Assembly (NCBI GenBank): GCA_030593145.1
Contig: JAUVHU010000024.1
Coordinates: 1-32,682 of the forward strand
DNA: 32,682 nucleotides
Source: Desulfobacteraceae bacterium
GTDB taxonomy: Bacteria > Desulfobacterota > Desulfobacteria > Desulfobacterales > ETH-SRB1
Direction: 5' to 3'
The notes under the pieces were generated by a model, which searched no databases, had not been told where the DNA came from, and saw nothing but the letters and a program-made list of their open reading frames with translations. A program made the position numbers and the translations under genes. This document shows positions 15,801 to 23,781 of this stretch, one piece after another (position 1 is the first letter of the stretch; the number at the start of each line of letters is the position of its first letter).

Positions 15801-16967
15801 CTTTATCTTTGTAAGCCCTGTCATAAAGATAAATTTGACACCCTCTTTTTCAGCTTCAATGACTTCTCGATGGCTAGCCGGCATCTCCATCATCGAACGT
15901 TGATATATGACAACAACTTCATCTACTCCCATTCTCACGCATGTCCTGGCAGTATCTACGGCAGTATCTACTCCTCCTATTACGGCCACTCTTCGACCTG
16001 TGGACGGCATTTGTCCCATGCCCATGCTCTTAAGAAACTCAGGGCCTGAAAGAACTCCGTCCAACTCTTCTCCCTCAACATCCAGCTTTTGATTCTGCCA
16101 CGCGCCAATGCCGAGAAAAACAGCCTCAAAACCGCTTTCCTTAAGGCTCTTAATAGTAAAGTCAACTCCCAGCCTCTTTCCTGTTTGTGGACGGACACCT
16201 GCTCTGAGTATATCTTCTATCTCTTTATTAAGGACCTTTTTGGGCAGACGAAATTCCGGGATTCCATAACGAAGCATTCCGCCTAATTCAGGCATTGCTT
16301 CGAATATAGTTACCTCATGCCCCATGAGGGCCAGATAATAAGCAGCGGAGAGCCCTGCAGGCCCACCACCGATCACTGCAACCTTGTATCCGGAAGATGG
16401 TGGAGGAGGAGAAACATGCGTATCTTTGTGATCCATAGCAAAATCCGCTACAAATCGTTTTAGATGATTAATGGAGAGGCATTCGTCAACCAGGATACGG
16501 CGACATAGAGTTTCACAAAAATGTGGGCAAACTCTTCCAACGGAAAGAGGAAGGGGATTCTTTTCTTTGATAAGTTTCAGGGCCTCTATAAATTCACCTC
16601 TTGCAATTCTGCTGAGATAACCCTGAATGTTAATGCCGGCCGGACATGTAAGAGAACATGGCGCGATACAATCGCCATAATGCCGCGACAGCATCTGTTC
16701 TAAAACCTGTTGTCTTGCTTTTATAACCCGATCACTTCGAGAAGCTACTACCATGCCGTCTTCCACAAGCGTGGAGCAGGCCTGAACCAATTCTTCTTTT
16801 CCCTCAACTTCGACCACACATATTCCGCAAGGGTGTTCGATGGCTTTGTTCGGGATATAACACAGCGTTGGGATGGAAACTCCTGCCTTGAGCGCCGCAT
16901 CCAGTATTATTGTGCCAGGATCAACCCATAATGTTTGGCCATCAATCTTTAGTTCTAATTTAGACAT
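12861..16967 (-). CDS. fdhA: Selenocysteine formate dehydrogenase fused to NuoG- and GltD-like NAD(P)H/Fe-S domains
   Basis: The enzyme is predicted to interconvert formate and CO2 at a Mo/W-bis-MGD site, with electrons passing along Fe-S clusters to a flavin/NAD(P) domain in the same chain. The 1,368 residues are read through an in-frame UGA at 14490-14492 as Sec826 in the context HCARL-Sec-HSPTV. Domains: 2Fe-2S (C36, C47, C50, C64); GltD-type cysteines C100-C155; FAD loop VIGGGPAG at 198-205; a second Rossmann loop at 327-340; clusters with C626-C636 and C665-C675; the FdhA cluster C701, C704, C708, C736; the catalytic domain; and the molybdopterin-binding C-terminus. The MSKLELKIDG start at 16967 was preferred over an ATG 36 bases upstream because it aligns with NuoG-type ferredoxins. 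It is the last gene of the acetyl-CoA pathway cluster. Confidence 0.92.
14449..14492 (-). promoter_or_regulatory. UGA selenocysteine codon and bacterial SECIS hairpin
   Basis: On the - strand the UGA (14492-14490) is followed, after exactly 18 bases, by the loop GGUCU. The loop is flanked by GGCC on both sides (14475-14472 and 14466-14463), extended by a U-G and a G-C pair. The same loop sequence at the same distance occurs in the E. coli fdhF SECIS, which binds SelB. This strongly supports recoding rather than a stop. The lower stem is less regular. Confidence 0.85.
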
Positions 16968-16972
16968 TTTGT

Positions 16973-16993
16973 GATTGCGGATTGTGGATTGTG
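16973..16993. repeat. Heptad array in the leader of the formate dehydrogenase gene
   Basis: Three 7-base units in register (GATTGCG, GATTGTG, GATTGTG, as read on the + strand) lie 6 bases upstream of the fdhA start at 16967. They occupy the ribosome-binding position, and no Shine-Dalgarno sequence is visible. Confidence 0.5.
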
Positions 16994-17016
16994 GAATTAA
17001 CAAAGGAAAAATTTAA

Positions 17017-17085
17017 CCACGAAGAGCACGAAGGACACGAAGAAATTACAAAAGCATTAATTCTAATCTTCGTGCTTCTTCGTGG
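17017..17085. repeat. Nonamer-repeat hairpin upstream of fdhA
   Basis: Three 9-base units (CACGAAGAG, CACGAAGGA, CACGAAGAA) at 17018-17044 are mirrored by 17068-17085, where CTTCGTGCTTCTTCGTGG is the inverse complement of CCACGAAG-(A)-GCACGAAG-type sequence. The arms enclose a loop of about 25-30 bases. The hairpin lies in the 237-base acsE-fdhA gap and could act as a processing or termination structure. The rest of that gap (17086-17204) shows nothing else I can support. Confidence 0.55.
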
Positions 17086-17204
17086 TAAAGAAAACATAAT
17101 AAAAAAGTTCCAATTATGACTGTTTACAATATACAAGTAAGCTAAAATTAAAACTGTCTGCGTCTTAAGGCATATTTTTTGATTTTAGCTCACTTTAGTC
17201 GCTT

Positions 17205-18089
17205 CTAAGTATTTAGCCACGAATGTGAATAGAGAACCTTACCCATGAGAACACGTGTGGTTTTGTAATATTCCAATTCGGTTTGTTCAAGGGATGCGGG
17301 GTCAGGTTCGTTTCCGTCCATTATGTTATGCACTAATTTAACATGTTCAGGCCTTTTGTCATTGGCAATAGCGAGCAGTTCTTTGTCAAACCCATCGACA
17401 ATCGCGGAATAGATATTATGTTTCATAAGCATCATTAAATAGGCGCGGTTCAGATATGGACGGAGATTTTCCGGAGCGCCGTTGGAAATATTGGAAAGTC
17501 CTACAGTTGATTTGGCTTCAGGCGCTATTTCACCTAACATGCTCATGAATTCCATGCCAGACAAAACCTGATTTACATCAACGCATATCGGTGTTGCAAT
17601 TGGATCAATCCAGATGTTTGAGGTGGAAATTTCTGCCTCATTTGCCTGGTAAATAAAATCGACCGCCATAGCAGCCCGCTCATCGGCATCCCGAGGCATT
17701 CCATCTTTTCCCCACAGAAGTCCTATCGCGTCCGCATTATACCTGGTTATCATCGGAAGCCCTTTTTCCAATCGCTCAGGCTGAAGCGAAACAGAGTTTA
17801 TCAGTGATTTCCCTTTTATGTTCGCCTTTAATCCTGCTTCCATGGCAACCGGATTCGTTGTATCAAGTGAAAAAGGAAGATCGGTTACTTCTCGAACTGT
17901 CTTAACCAGCCAATCCATCAGCTCATCGCCGCCTTTTCTGGCAGGTCCGATATTCAGATCAAGATAGTGAGCGCCGTTTTTCGTCAGAGCCCTTGCCATA
18001 TCTTGAATCGGACCGGCATTTCTTTCCTTCATCGCAGGTCCGAGTGTTTTCGACATAATATTAATATTTTCTGCAACACAAATTACCAT
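17205..18089 (-). CDS. acsE: Methyl-THF:corrinoid/iron-sulfur protein methyltransferase
   Basis: AcsE (MeTr) transfers the methyl group of 5-methyltetrahydrofolate to the cobalt of the corrinoid/Fe-S protein AcsCD. The 294-residue TIM-barrel protein has the pterin-binding family motifs in order: VAENIN at the N-terminus, GAHYLDLNIGPA near 39-50, SLDTTNPVAMEAGLK near 73-87, NSVSLQPERLEKGLP near 97-111, WIDPIATP near 162-169, and VGLSNISNGAPENLRPYLN near 195-213. It is about 30 residues longer at the C-terminus than the Moorella enzyme. A GGAG upstream supports the ATG at 18089. It lies downstream of acsC, separated by 180 bases of repeats. Confidence 0.94.
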   Translation of the reverse strand: MVICVAENINIMSKTLGPAMKERNAGPIQDMARALTKNGAHYLDLNIGPARKGGDELMDWLVKTVREVTDLPFSLDTTNPVAMEAGLKANIKGKSLINSVSLQPERLEKGLPMITRYNADAIGLLWGKDGMPRDADERAAMAVDFIYQANEAEISTSNIWIDPIATPICVDVNQVLSGMEFMSMLGEIAPEAKSTVGLSNISNGAPENLRPYLNRAYLMMLMKHNIYSAIVDGFDKELLAIANDKRPEHVKLVHNIMDGNEPDPASLEQTELEYYKTTRVLMGKVLYSHSWLNT

Positions 18090-18126
18090 AGTCGTTTCGC
18101 TCCAATGTTAAATGTTAAATTTGCCT

Positions 18127-18152
18127 GGTTCCCATGCTTCAGCGTGAGAACC
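18127..18152. repeat. REP-like hairpin between acsC and acsE
   Basis: GGTTC and CATGC pair with GCGTG and GAACC around a TTCA loop, leaving one C-A mismatch. The sequence resembles the GTTCCCACGC-type extragenic palindromes found in many proteobacterial genomes. It sits between the acsE start and a heptad array. Confidence 0.5.
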
Positions 18153-18157
18153 AAAAA

Positions 18158-18268
18158 ATTGTTGATTATTGATTGTCGATTGTTGATTTGTAGAATCGCT
18201 TCGCTCAGCCCTTTTAAAAATTGATAGAATACCTTCAATCAACAATCATAAATCATCAATCATAAATC
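18158..18268. repeat. Mirrored heptad arrays between acsC and acsE
   Basis: Four ATTGTTG-type units in register (18158-18185) and five AACAATC/ATAAATC-type units (18234-18268) are approximate inverse complements around a core of about 48 bases. The unit is the same as in the array between lon and tsaB, 13 kb away. On the - strand the second array begins one base after the acsC stop codon (TAA at 18270-18272). Confidence 0.65.
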
Positions 18269-18269
18269 C

Positions 18270-19613
18270 TTACGCGCTCAACTCCTTCAAATAGGCCGGA
18301 AGATGGCTTGCTTCTCTCGGGCCGATGAGAATTTCCCAATCCGGGAGTTCTTCTTCAAGTTCTCCGCTAATCGTTGCAAGATAACCCGGAATCACTAATT
18401 TGCGATGTTTGACCTTTTCCTCAATACCGCATTTCTTTATAAAGGGCGCAATTGTATCTGCTCCGAATTTGCCGGCCGCCCATGCGGTTAAGACCGAAAG
18501 GCCTTCTGTGTCCTTAATCAATAGATAAGACGGCACACGGCTCGCATCGACTTCCCCTGAAACAATAAAATAGGTAAGAGAAAAATTCCCTGTAATAAGA
18601 ACAGGTGAATTTTCATCCGTAGCGCCGATCTCATAAATCTTCTGTTCCACAGCCATAGGTCTCTGCGGATCAGTAAATATATTCATGCTTGCAAGAAGAA
18701 GCGGAAATATGCTGTGGCCTTCTATCTCAGACAGAACTATAATACTGCCATATTTTGCTACCATCTGACAGGCAATCATGGCTTCTTTCATGGGGTCGTC
18801 GGTCATTTCACAAGGAAAAACAATCGTAGGAAATCCAAACGGCTTAAATTTTTTCATCAATGCGGATCTCCGAATAATAATCTGATCTTCCAGAGATTTT
18901 CCCGCGGTTCTGGCACCTGAATCAAGGATCAGGTCCTTAACTCCCATTTTGATCAACTTTTCAGAGAGTTCTGCCAGCTCTTCCAGGCTATTTCCTTTAA
19001 CTGCTAACGGGCATGAAAGTTCCATGGCAAGGTTTCCCAATGTTTCCACATTTTCCATGGTGGCGGCATAAATGAGCGGCTTTCTGTTCGAACAGGTTTT
19101 TGCAGCCTGAGAAAGCGCATCAGCATCTTCGTTCATTAACACCAGTGCTGCATCTGTATCGTTACAGACCTTTTCAACCAATGCCATAAAACCGGAAGCA
19201 TCTTTTTCTCCTTTGACGGCAACCATTGCAGGCCGCAACACAAGGCCGACGCGTTCATAGGAGGTTTCCTTAAACTTAGTTAGTTTAGCCGAAATTTCCG
19301 ATTCATCCATCTTGTCCGAAAGGAAAAGAGTAAATGCGGGAGGATTTTCAAACCGTTTCTCATGGCGAAACAGCACTGTTTCTCCGCCCAGTTTTACCGC
19401 GCGTTCACCCGTACCGATAACCACTGTTCTTACAGGAGGAGCCGAGGCCTCTCCGAGTTCCTCTTTTACATCTTCGGACAAATCCGGGCACGCGTCAAGT
19501 TCAGCCTTACCCGTAGCCAGCTTCATGGCAAAAGCCAGGCAGGTAGGAACCCCGCACTTGCCGCAATTCGTCTTTGGTAGTTTTTTAAATATTTCTATTC
19601 CTGAAAGTCCCAT
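18270..19613 (-). CDS. acsC: Corrinoid/iron-sulfur protein large (gamma) subunit
   Basis: AcsC carries the cobamide that accepts methyl from AcsE and delivers it to acetyl-CoA synthase. Its N-terminal 4Fe-4S cluster keeps the cobalt reduced. The 447-residue protein begins with the cluster-binding domain NCGKCGVPTC with C17, C20, C25 and C42. A TIM-barrel region and the C-terminal corrinoid-binding domain follow, the latter with LITGNFSLTYFIVSGEV near 340 and GAD-(TIAPF) near 405. Length is as expected. AAGGAG just upstream supports the ATG at 19613. It lies 82 bases after acsB and forms a heterodimer with AcsD, encoded two genes earlier. Confidence 0.96.
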   Translation of the reverse strand: MGLSGIEIFKKLPKTNCGKCGVPTCLAFAMKLATGKAELDACPDLSEDVKEELGEASAPPVRTVVIGTGERAVKLGGETVLFRHEKRFENPPAFTLFLSDKMDESEISAKLTKFKETSYERVGLVLRPAMVAVKGEKDASGFMALVEKVCNDTDAALVLMNEDADALSQAAKTCSNRKPLIYAATMENVETLGNLAMELSCPLAVKGNSLEELAELSEKLIKMGVKDLILDSGARTAGKSLEDQIIIRRSALMKKFKPFGFPTIVFPCEMTDDPMKEAMIACQMVAKYGSIIVLSEIEGHSIFPLLLASMNIFTDPQRPMAVEQKIYEIGATDENSPVLITGNFSLTYFIVSGEVDASRVPSYLLIKDTEGLSVLTAWAAGKFGADTIAPFIKKCGIEEKVKHRKLVIPGYLATISGELEEELPDWEILIGPREASHLPAYLKELSA

Positions 19614-19695
19614 AACTCTTCTTTCTCCTTAAATCCATCCATATGTTACGCATATTTTCGCAGATTATCAACAATTCCTAAATTCTTCAATCCTT

Positions 19696-21900
19696 CTACA
19701 TCAACGGATCCATAGTAAGAGCCGGATGTCCTTTTTCTTCGAGAAATGGGAGGATTTCCTCTTCAGTGGTTCCCACTGTTTCATCGGCTATCATATCAGC
19801 GAAATTTGGAATCCCCATTTCCTCGCATATAGGCTTCATTCTTTCGGCGAGTTCCTCTTTCAGCATCTTTGGAAGCCATACCACACGCTTTAAGCCTCCT
19901 TCAGCCAGCAGAAACTTTTTACTGCAAATATAATGCTTACTTACGCCAAGAAAACCGGGAGTCTGGTTTCCGCCTCCGACCATTCCGGCGAGAGTTGTAA
20001 ATTTCATACCGCATGGCGTCATGCCCATAAAGTCTCTGTTAACTACCATTATGCCATTACACATTGGAAGAATTGTAGCTACACACTCGAAGCAGCCACA
20101 TGCCGTCATTGGAAAATTCATCAAGCTGTAAGCACTTACCTGCTCAACTTTCTGGCGTGATGCCTTATTTACAAAATCAGTAATTCCTTTCCACTGTCCA
20201 AGAACAGGTTCCGTACATTCCCCCTTTATAATAGGCTGATTCGGACCAGTAGGATTGATCTCAAAAGAAGCCTTACAGTCAAGCCAGTTATAAGCGCCGC
20301 ACATACCTACACGTTCAGGGGTGATTATGCATACATGGCTGGGAGCAAAAGACTGACACAATGTACATGAATAATAGGTTTCTTCCGTTTCATCGGTCAT
20401 ACCTTCAACTCTCTCATCTCTCTTTTTATATACCTTCTTTGAGAGTTCTAAAATTTCTTTGACCTTTTCTTCATCTGTGTAAAGCTTAACCTGGACTTTA
20501 TCGACAATACCTCCAAAATCCTGATGGTACTTGGCATGCATGACCGTACCAAGGTGTTTGAGCAAAAATCCTTTTTCAACAGCGGCCTTGCCCACCCTGA
20601 TCCACATAATGTTTCTCTGTCCAATGTGCATTATACCCTGAACATAATTGACGAGATGATGTATCTGGCGCTCTAATATCGGCTCAAAGTCCGACTGCAT
20701 CTGGCGTCCAGCAACCTCTATAAGCATTGCAAATGGAAGCTTATCCCCTTCTTTAACCTGATCCAGGTCAGGACCGATCATTTCAATCTTTCCGTCCTCA
20801 ACTTCCGACATATCCTTAGAGACAGTCAGCTCAACTCCAAGCGTCCTTCCGCCTCCGCATTCAAAATAGAGATCATCCTTGCGGATACGTTCTCCCTCAA
20901 ATGCAGGTCCGTATGACATGGGGATATCCACTTTGCTGATGGAAACCTTAAGACCGCGAACTTCAATAGCCTTGGCGACTATCTGATCATGCGGTATGTT
21001 GCTGACCACATGCTCGTATGTACAAATGCCGGTAGGAAGAATCTGGGGAATAGGTGTGTCCGCTATGGTGGGGAACCCCCAGTTGATGGCTCCGGCCGCA
21101 TTGGCATACCATTCATCGGTCACGGTTCCAAGCGGCATCGCAAAGGCAAAAATCCTGTCTTTATTATACCTAAGGTTTGCTGCAAAATCTCCTGGCTTGA
21201 CCCCGCCAAAGGACATAGCAGCACGTGTTGCGAACCCGATTGCAAATACCGCTGCCATATAGCTCGGCCCAAATGAAACCAGACGGGTAGGCCAGCCTAT
21301 CTGAACACCGGCCTCTATTAGTTGCTCCGACATGGTTTTGCCTTCGTGGTCGCCGCACATGAATACATAAAGATTCTTCTCTTGAAGCTCTATTGCAATC
21401 TTAGCGGCAATTTCCTTGGTCGGTGCAGCGCCTAATATGGCGGCAAACCCGGGGGCAGTGCCGTCAACAAATTCCACGCCGCGTTTTCGCATAATAACAT
21501 CATCGGCGGCTCCCAGCCATATATTATCAGGAAGCGGGTCTTCTCCCTTTGTATAAAAATCGGGATCTTCTAAATATCTTATCGCCTCAATGATCTCTTC
21601 TGCGAAAAAGGTGGCCATACCGGCTTCCAATGCAGGAGCCAGATAAGGAAGCCATACCTTATCGCTCACCGGTTCCGGAAGGAGCTTTTTGCACTTGTCG
21701 AGCACCTTCTTTGCATCTGCCAGTGTCTTTACTGGAATACCAAGCATACCATAAATAATCGGAAGATAATAGGTAGTGTTCGGAAATCCGATCTCTTGAT
21801 CAGGTCCCCACTTTTTTAATGCCCCCTCATACTTTGCCTCTGCCGTTCCCACGATCTTGTGAGCGCCTCGAATAGCTGCGGAACAAATTATTTTAGACAC
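19696..21900 (-). CDS. acsB: Acetyl-CoA synthase, CODH/ACS complex catalytic subunit
   Basis: AcsB joins a methyl group from the corrinoid protein, CO and CoA into acetyl-CoA, or runs in reverse to split acetyl-CoA during oxidation. The 734-residue protein is full length. The A-cluster ligands are complete: C512, C515, C524 and C534 for the 4Fe-4S cubane, and C601-G602-C603 for the distal nickel, all shifted by six residues from the Moorella enzyme. The N-terminal domain that contacts CO dehydrogenase in bacterial enzymes is present. The GTG start at 21900 is 2 bases after the acsD stop, with GGAGAGGG in the end of acsD as ribosome site, so the two are translationally coupled. No acsA (CO dehydrogenase) is adjacent. 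Confidence 0.97.
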   Translation of the reverse strand: MSKIICSAAIRGAHKIVGTAEAKYEGALKKWGPDQEIGFPNTTYYLPIIYGMLGIPVKTLADAKKVLDKCKKLLPEPVSDKVWLPYLAPALEAGMATFFAEEIIEAIRYLEDPDFYTKGEDPLPDNIWLGAADDVIMRKRGVEFVDGTAPGFAAILGAAPTKEIAAKIAIELQEKNLYVFMCGDHEGKTMSEQLIEAGVQIGWPTRLVSFGPSYMAAVFAIGFATRAAMSFGGVKPGDFAANLRYNKDRIFAFAMPLGTVTDEWYANAAGAINWGFPTIADTPIPQILPTGICTYEHVVSNIPHDQIVAKAIEVRGLKVSISKVDIPMSYGPAFEGERIRKDDLYFECGGGRTLGVELTVSKDMSEVEDGKIEMIGPDLDQVKEGDKLPFAMLIEVAGRQMQSDFEPILERQIHHLVNYVQGIMHIGQRNIMWIRVGKAAVEKGFLLKHLGTVMHAKYHQDFGGIVDKVQVKLYTDEEKVKEILELSKKVYKKRDERVEGMTDETEETYYSCTLCQSFAPSHVCIITPERVGMCGAYNWLDCKASFEINPTGPNQPIIKGECTEPVLGQWKGITDFVNKASRQKVEQVSAYSLMNFPMTACGCFECVATILPMCNGIMVVNRDFMGMTPCGMKFTTLAGMVGGGNQTPGFLGVSKHYICSKKFLLAEGGLKRVVWLPKMLKEELAERMKPICEEMGIPNFADMIADETVGTTEEEILPFLEEKGHPALTMDPLM

Positions 21901-21902
21901 GA

Positions 21903-22859
21903 TTAACCCTCTCCTTTGATCATCAAATCTTGAATCGATTCTTTCACTAAATTAATAGCTTCAGGGTGCCTCATTACCAGGATATCAGCTCCGGCAAGGA
22001 GCACACACTGAGCCGTCATGGCTTCCATCAATACACCTCTTTTCTTCTGATCACCCAAGAGCGGTGCTTCTGGTTCGCTCAACTTTACCTCTTTTGTCTT
22101 CCACACCTCTTTTGCAAAATTAGCAATGATTGGAAACTGAAGTCTTTCGTCTTCCTGGATAAGCGCGGCTGTTCGGATTCGTTCTATCACGCTGTAACAA
22201 TACTCCAACCCGTATCCAAGAGCGCCGGTTGTCGGATCAATAATGATCTTGTCGTCAGGGACGTTCAAGTTTCCCAAAAGAATATTGAGCTGTTTTGCCA
22301 GGTTTATGTCGATCGGCGTGGAAGCCATAACAGTATGTTTATAACCGATTGCAGTGGCTCCGATTGCCCGATAGTTCCCTTCTCCCAGAGGCCCTATAAT
22401 CAGGTTTTTACCCTCGCACGTCTCGCAAACCGCCTTTAATACTTCGGTGTCCTTATCCGTATTTGAAGTTCCAAAAACAATCAAAGGAACATCCACTGCA
22501 TCGGAGACTTTTTTTGTAATCGCGGCGGCTTCGTCAGCCGGTGTGTCCTCAGCATTTGGATCGGTGCTGGCCAGTTGCAGCGCTATCATTTCAGCTCCAT
22601 AGGTATCGACACATTTTCGAGCCCATGCCACAGGATCGCCCGCAACATCAGCAAACGGTTCCAGCGCTGTATCGGGCCAATCTTCAGGCTCCTTGTCATA
22701 CACCTCCATCGCTATTTTCGGAGGATGCGGTATAGCGCCTTCGAACAGATGAAACGGATAACACGATTCGCCACCCACGGTTATGATATTCTCTCCACGT
22801 CCCAACGGGATCTCTTTTATCTTTCCGCTATAAGAAACCTTTGGTATCTCAAAAGTCAT
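21903..22859 (-). CDS. acsD: Corrinoid/iron-sulfur protein small (delta) subunit
   Basis: AcsD is the TIM-barrel partner of AcsC and helps shield the cobamide. The 318-residue product begins MTFEIPKVSYSGKIKEI and contains the family segments GGESCYPFHLFEG near 33-45, MIALQLASTDPNAED near 90-104, IDPTTGALGYGLEYCYSVIERIR near 210, and ADILVMRHPEA near the end. I chose the ATG at 22859 rather than one 81 bases upstream because GGGGGA precedes it at good spacing and the family starts at this residue. It lies 13 bases after metF1 and 2 bases before acsB. Confidence 0.95.
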   Translation of the reverse strand: MTFEIPKVSYSGKIKEIPLGRGENIITVGGESCYPFHLFEGAIPHPPKIAMEVYDKEPEDWPDTALEPFADVAGDPVAWARKCVDTYGAEMIALQLASTDPNAEDTPADEAAAITKKVSDAVDVPLIVFGTSNTDKDTEVLKAVCETCEGKNLIIGPLGEGNYRAIGATAIGYKHTVMASTPIDINLAKQLNILLGNLNVPDDKIIIDPTTGALGYGLEYCYSVIERIRTAALIQEDERLQFPIIANFAKEVWKTKEVKLSEPEAPLLGDQKKRGVLMEAMTAQCVLLAGADILVMRHPEAINLVKESIQDLMIKGEG

Positions 22860-22872
22860 TATTCTTTCCCCC

Positions 22873-23748
22873 TTATATATCTGCTTGATCCAATACAGCA
22901 GGAATCGTTTTCTCCCAACCAAGCGCCATAATATGTACACCCTGGCAGAGATTTTTTAACCTCTTGACTATACGAGCTGCAATCTCAACTGATTTTTTAA
23001 CTTTATCTTTTGTATCTGTCATTTCTTTAATCAGAGGAGTGGGCACAAGTACTCCTGCCACATTCTTGTTCATGAACCTTGCCATGCCTGCTGATTTCAG
23101 CAATATGACTCCGCCTATAATCGGGACTTTAAACCCTTCTACCCGCTTTATGAATTTTTCAAAAAGGTCTATATCATAAACTGCCTGAGTTTGAAAGAAC
23201 TTAGCGCCCGCCTCTATCTTTTTCTCCATTTTCATAATCTGAAGATCCAGAGCTGCTTCGTTGTCTGCTCCCGGATTCACCACCGCCCCAGGGAGAAACT
23301 CGGGGACCCCTTTCAGTTCGTTCCCTGCCATATCATAACCGGAATTCAGCTTGTTAATCATCTCAAGAAGCGAGACAGAATCAAGATCAAAAACCGGTTT
23401 TGCATGAGGATGGTCGCCCATGGTCGGGTGGTCACCTGTTAAGGCGAGCACATTTCTAATCCCCAGTACCCAAGCACTCAGAAGATCTGATTGAAGGGCC
23501 AGGCGATTCCGGTCCCTGCCGGTCATCTGGAAAATAGGCTCAATCCCCATATCAGTCAATAAATGAGAAAAGGCCATGGAGCCAAGACGCATAACCGAAC
23601 TCTGCAAATCCGTGACATTGACGGCATCCACCCGATTTTTGATAATATCTGCGTCTTTCAATAAATGCTCTACATCAGTTCCTTTGCCGGGTCCAACTTC
23701 AGCAGTCACCAGAAATTTCCCTGATTCTAGGCTTTCTCTAAAACTCAC
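22873..23748 (-). CDS. metF: Methylenetetrahydrofolate reductase catalytic subunit, copy 1
   Basis: MetF reduces 5,10-methylene-THF to 5-methyl-THF on FAD, the last step of the methyl branch. The 291-residue TIM barrel has E17 in TAEVGPGKG (the position of the catalytic glutamate of E. coli MetF), GRDRNRLALQSDLL near 77-90, LTGDHP with D106, KFFQTQAVYD in the centre and GVILLKSAGMARFMNKNVAG near the C-terminus. The start is GTG at 23748 with AAAGGTG upstream. It follows metV1 by 33 bases and precedes acsD by 13, so it is tied directly to the acetyl-CoA genes. A diverged paralogue lies at 29007-29924. In acetogens MetF needs MetV and an external electron donor module, and both have counterparts here. 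Confidence 0.95.
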   Translation of the reverse strand: MSFRESLESGKFLVTAEVGPGKGTDVEHLLKDADIIKNRVDAVNVTDLQSSVMRLGSMAFSHLLTDMGIEPIFQMTGRDRNRLALQSDLLSAWVLGIRNVLALTGDHPTMGDHPHAKPVFDLDSVSLLEMINKLNSGYDMAGNELKGVPEFLPGAVVNPGADNEAALDLQIMKMEKKIEAGAKFFQTQAVYDIDLFEKFIKRVEGFKVPIIGGVILLKSAGMARFMNKNVAGVLVPTPLIKEMTDTKDKVKKSVEIAARIVKRLKNLCQGVHIMALGWEKTIPAVLDQADI

Positions 23749-23781
23749 AGTTGCACCTTTATTCTAGCAGTGTACACTATT

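Noticed and set aside
12861-17003. A broken formate dehydrogenase (two separate genes or a pseudogene)
   Set aside because: The break is a single in-frame UGA exactly at the FdhA active-site Sec position and is followed by a matching SECIS loop. Both halves are otherwise intact.
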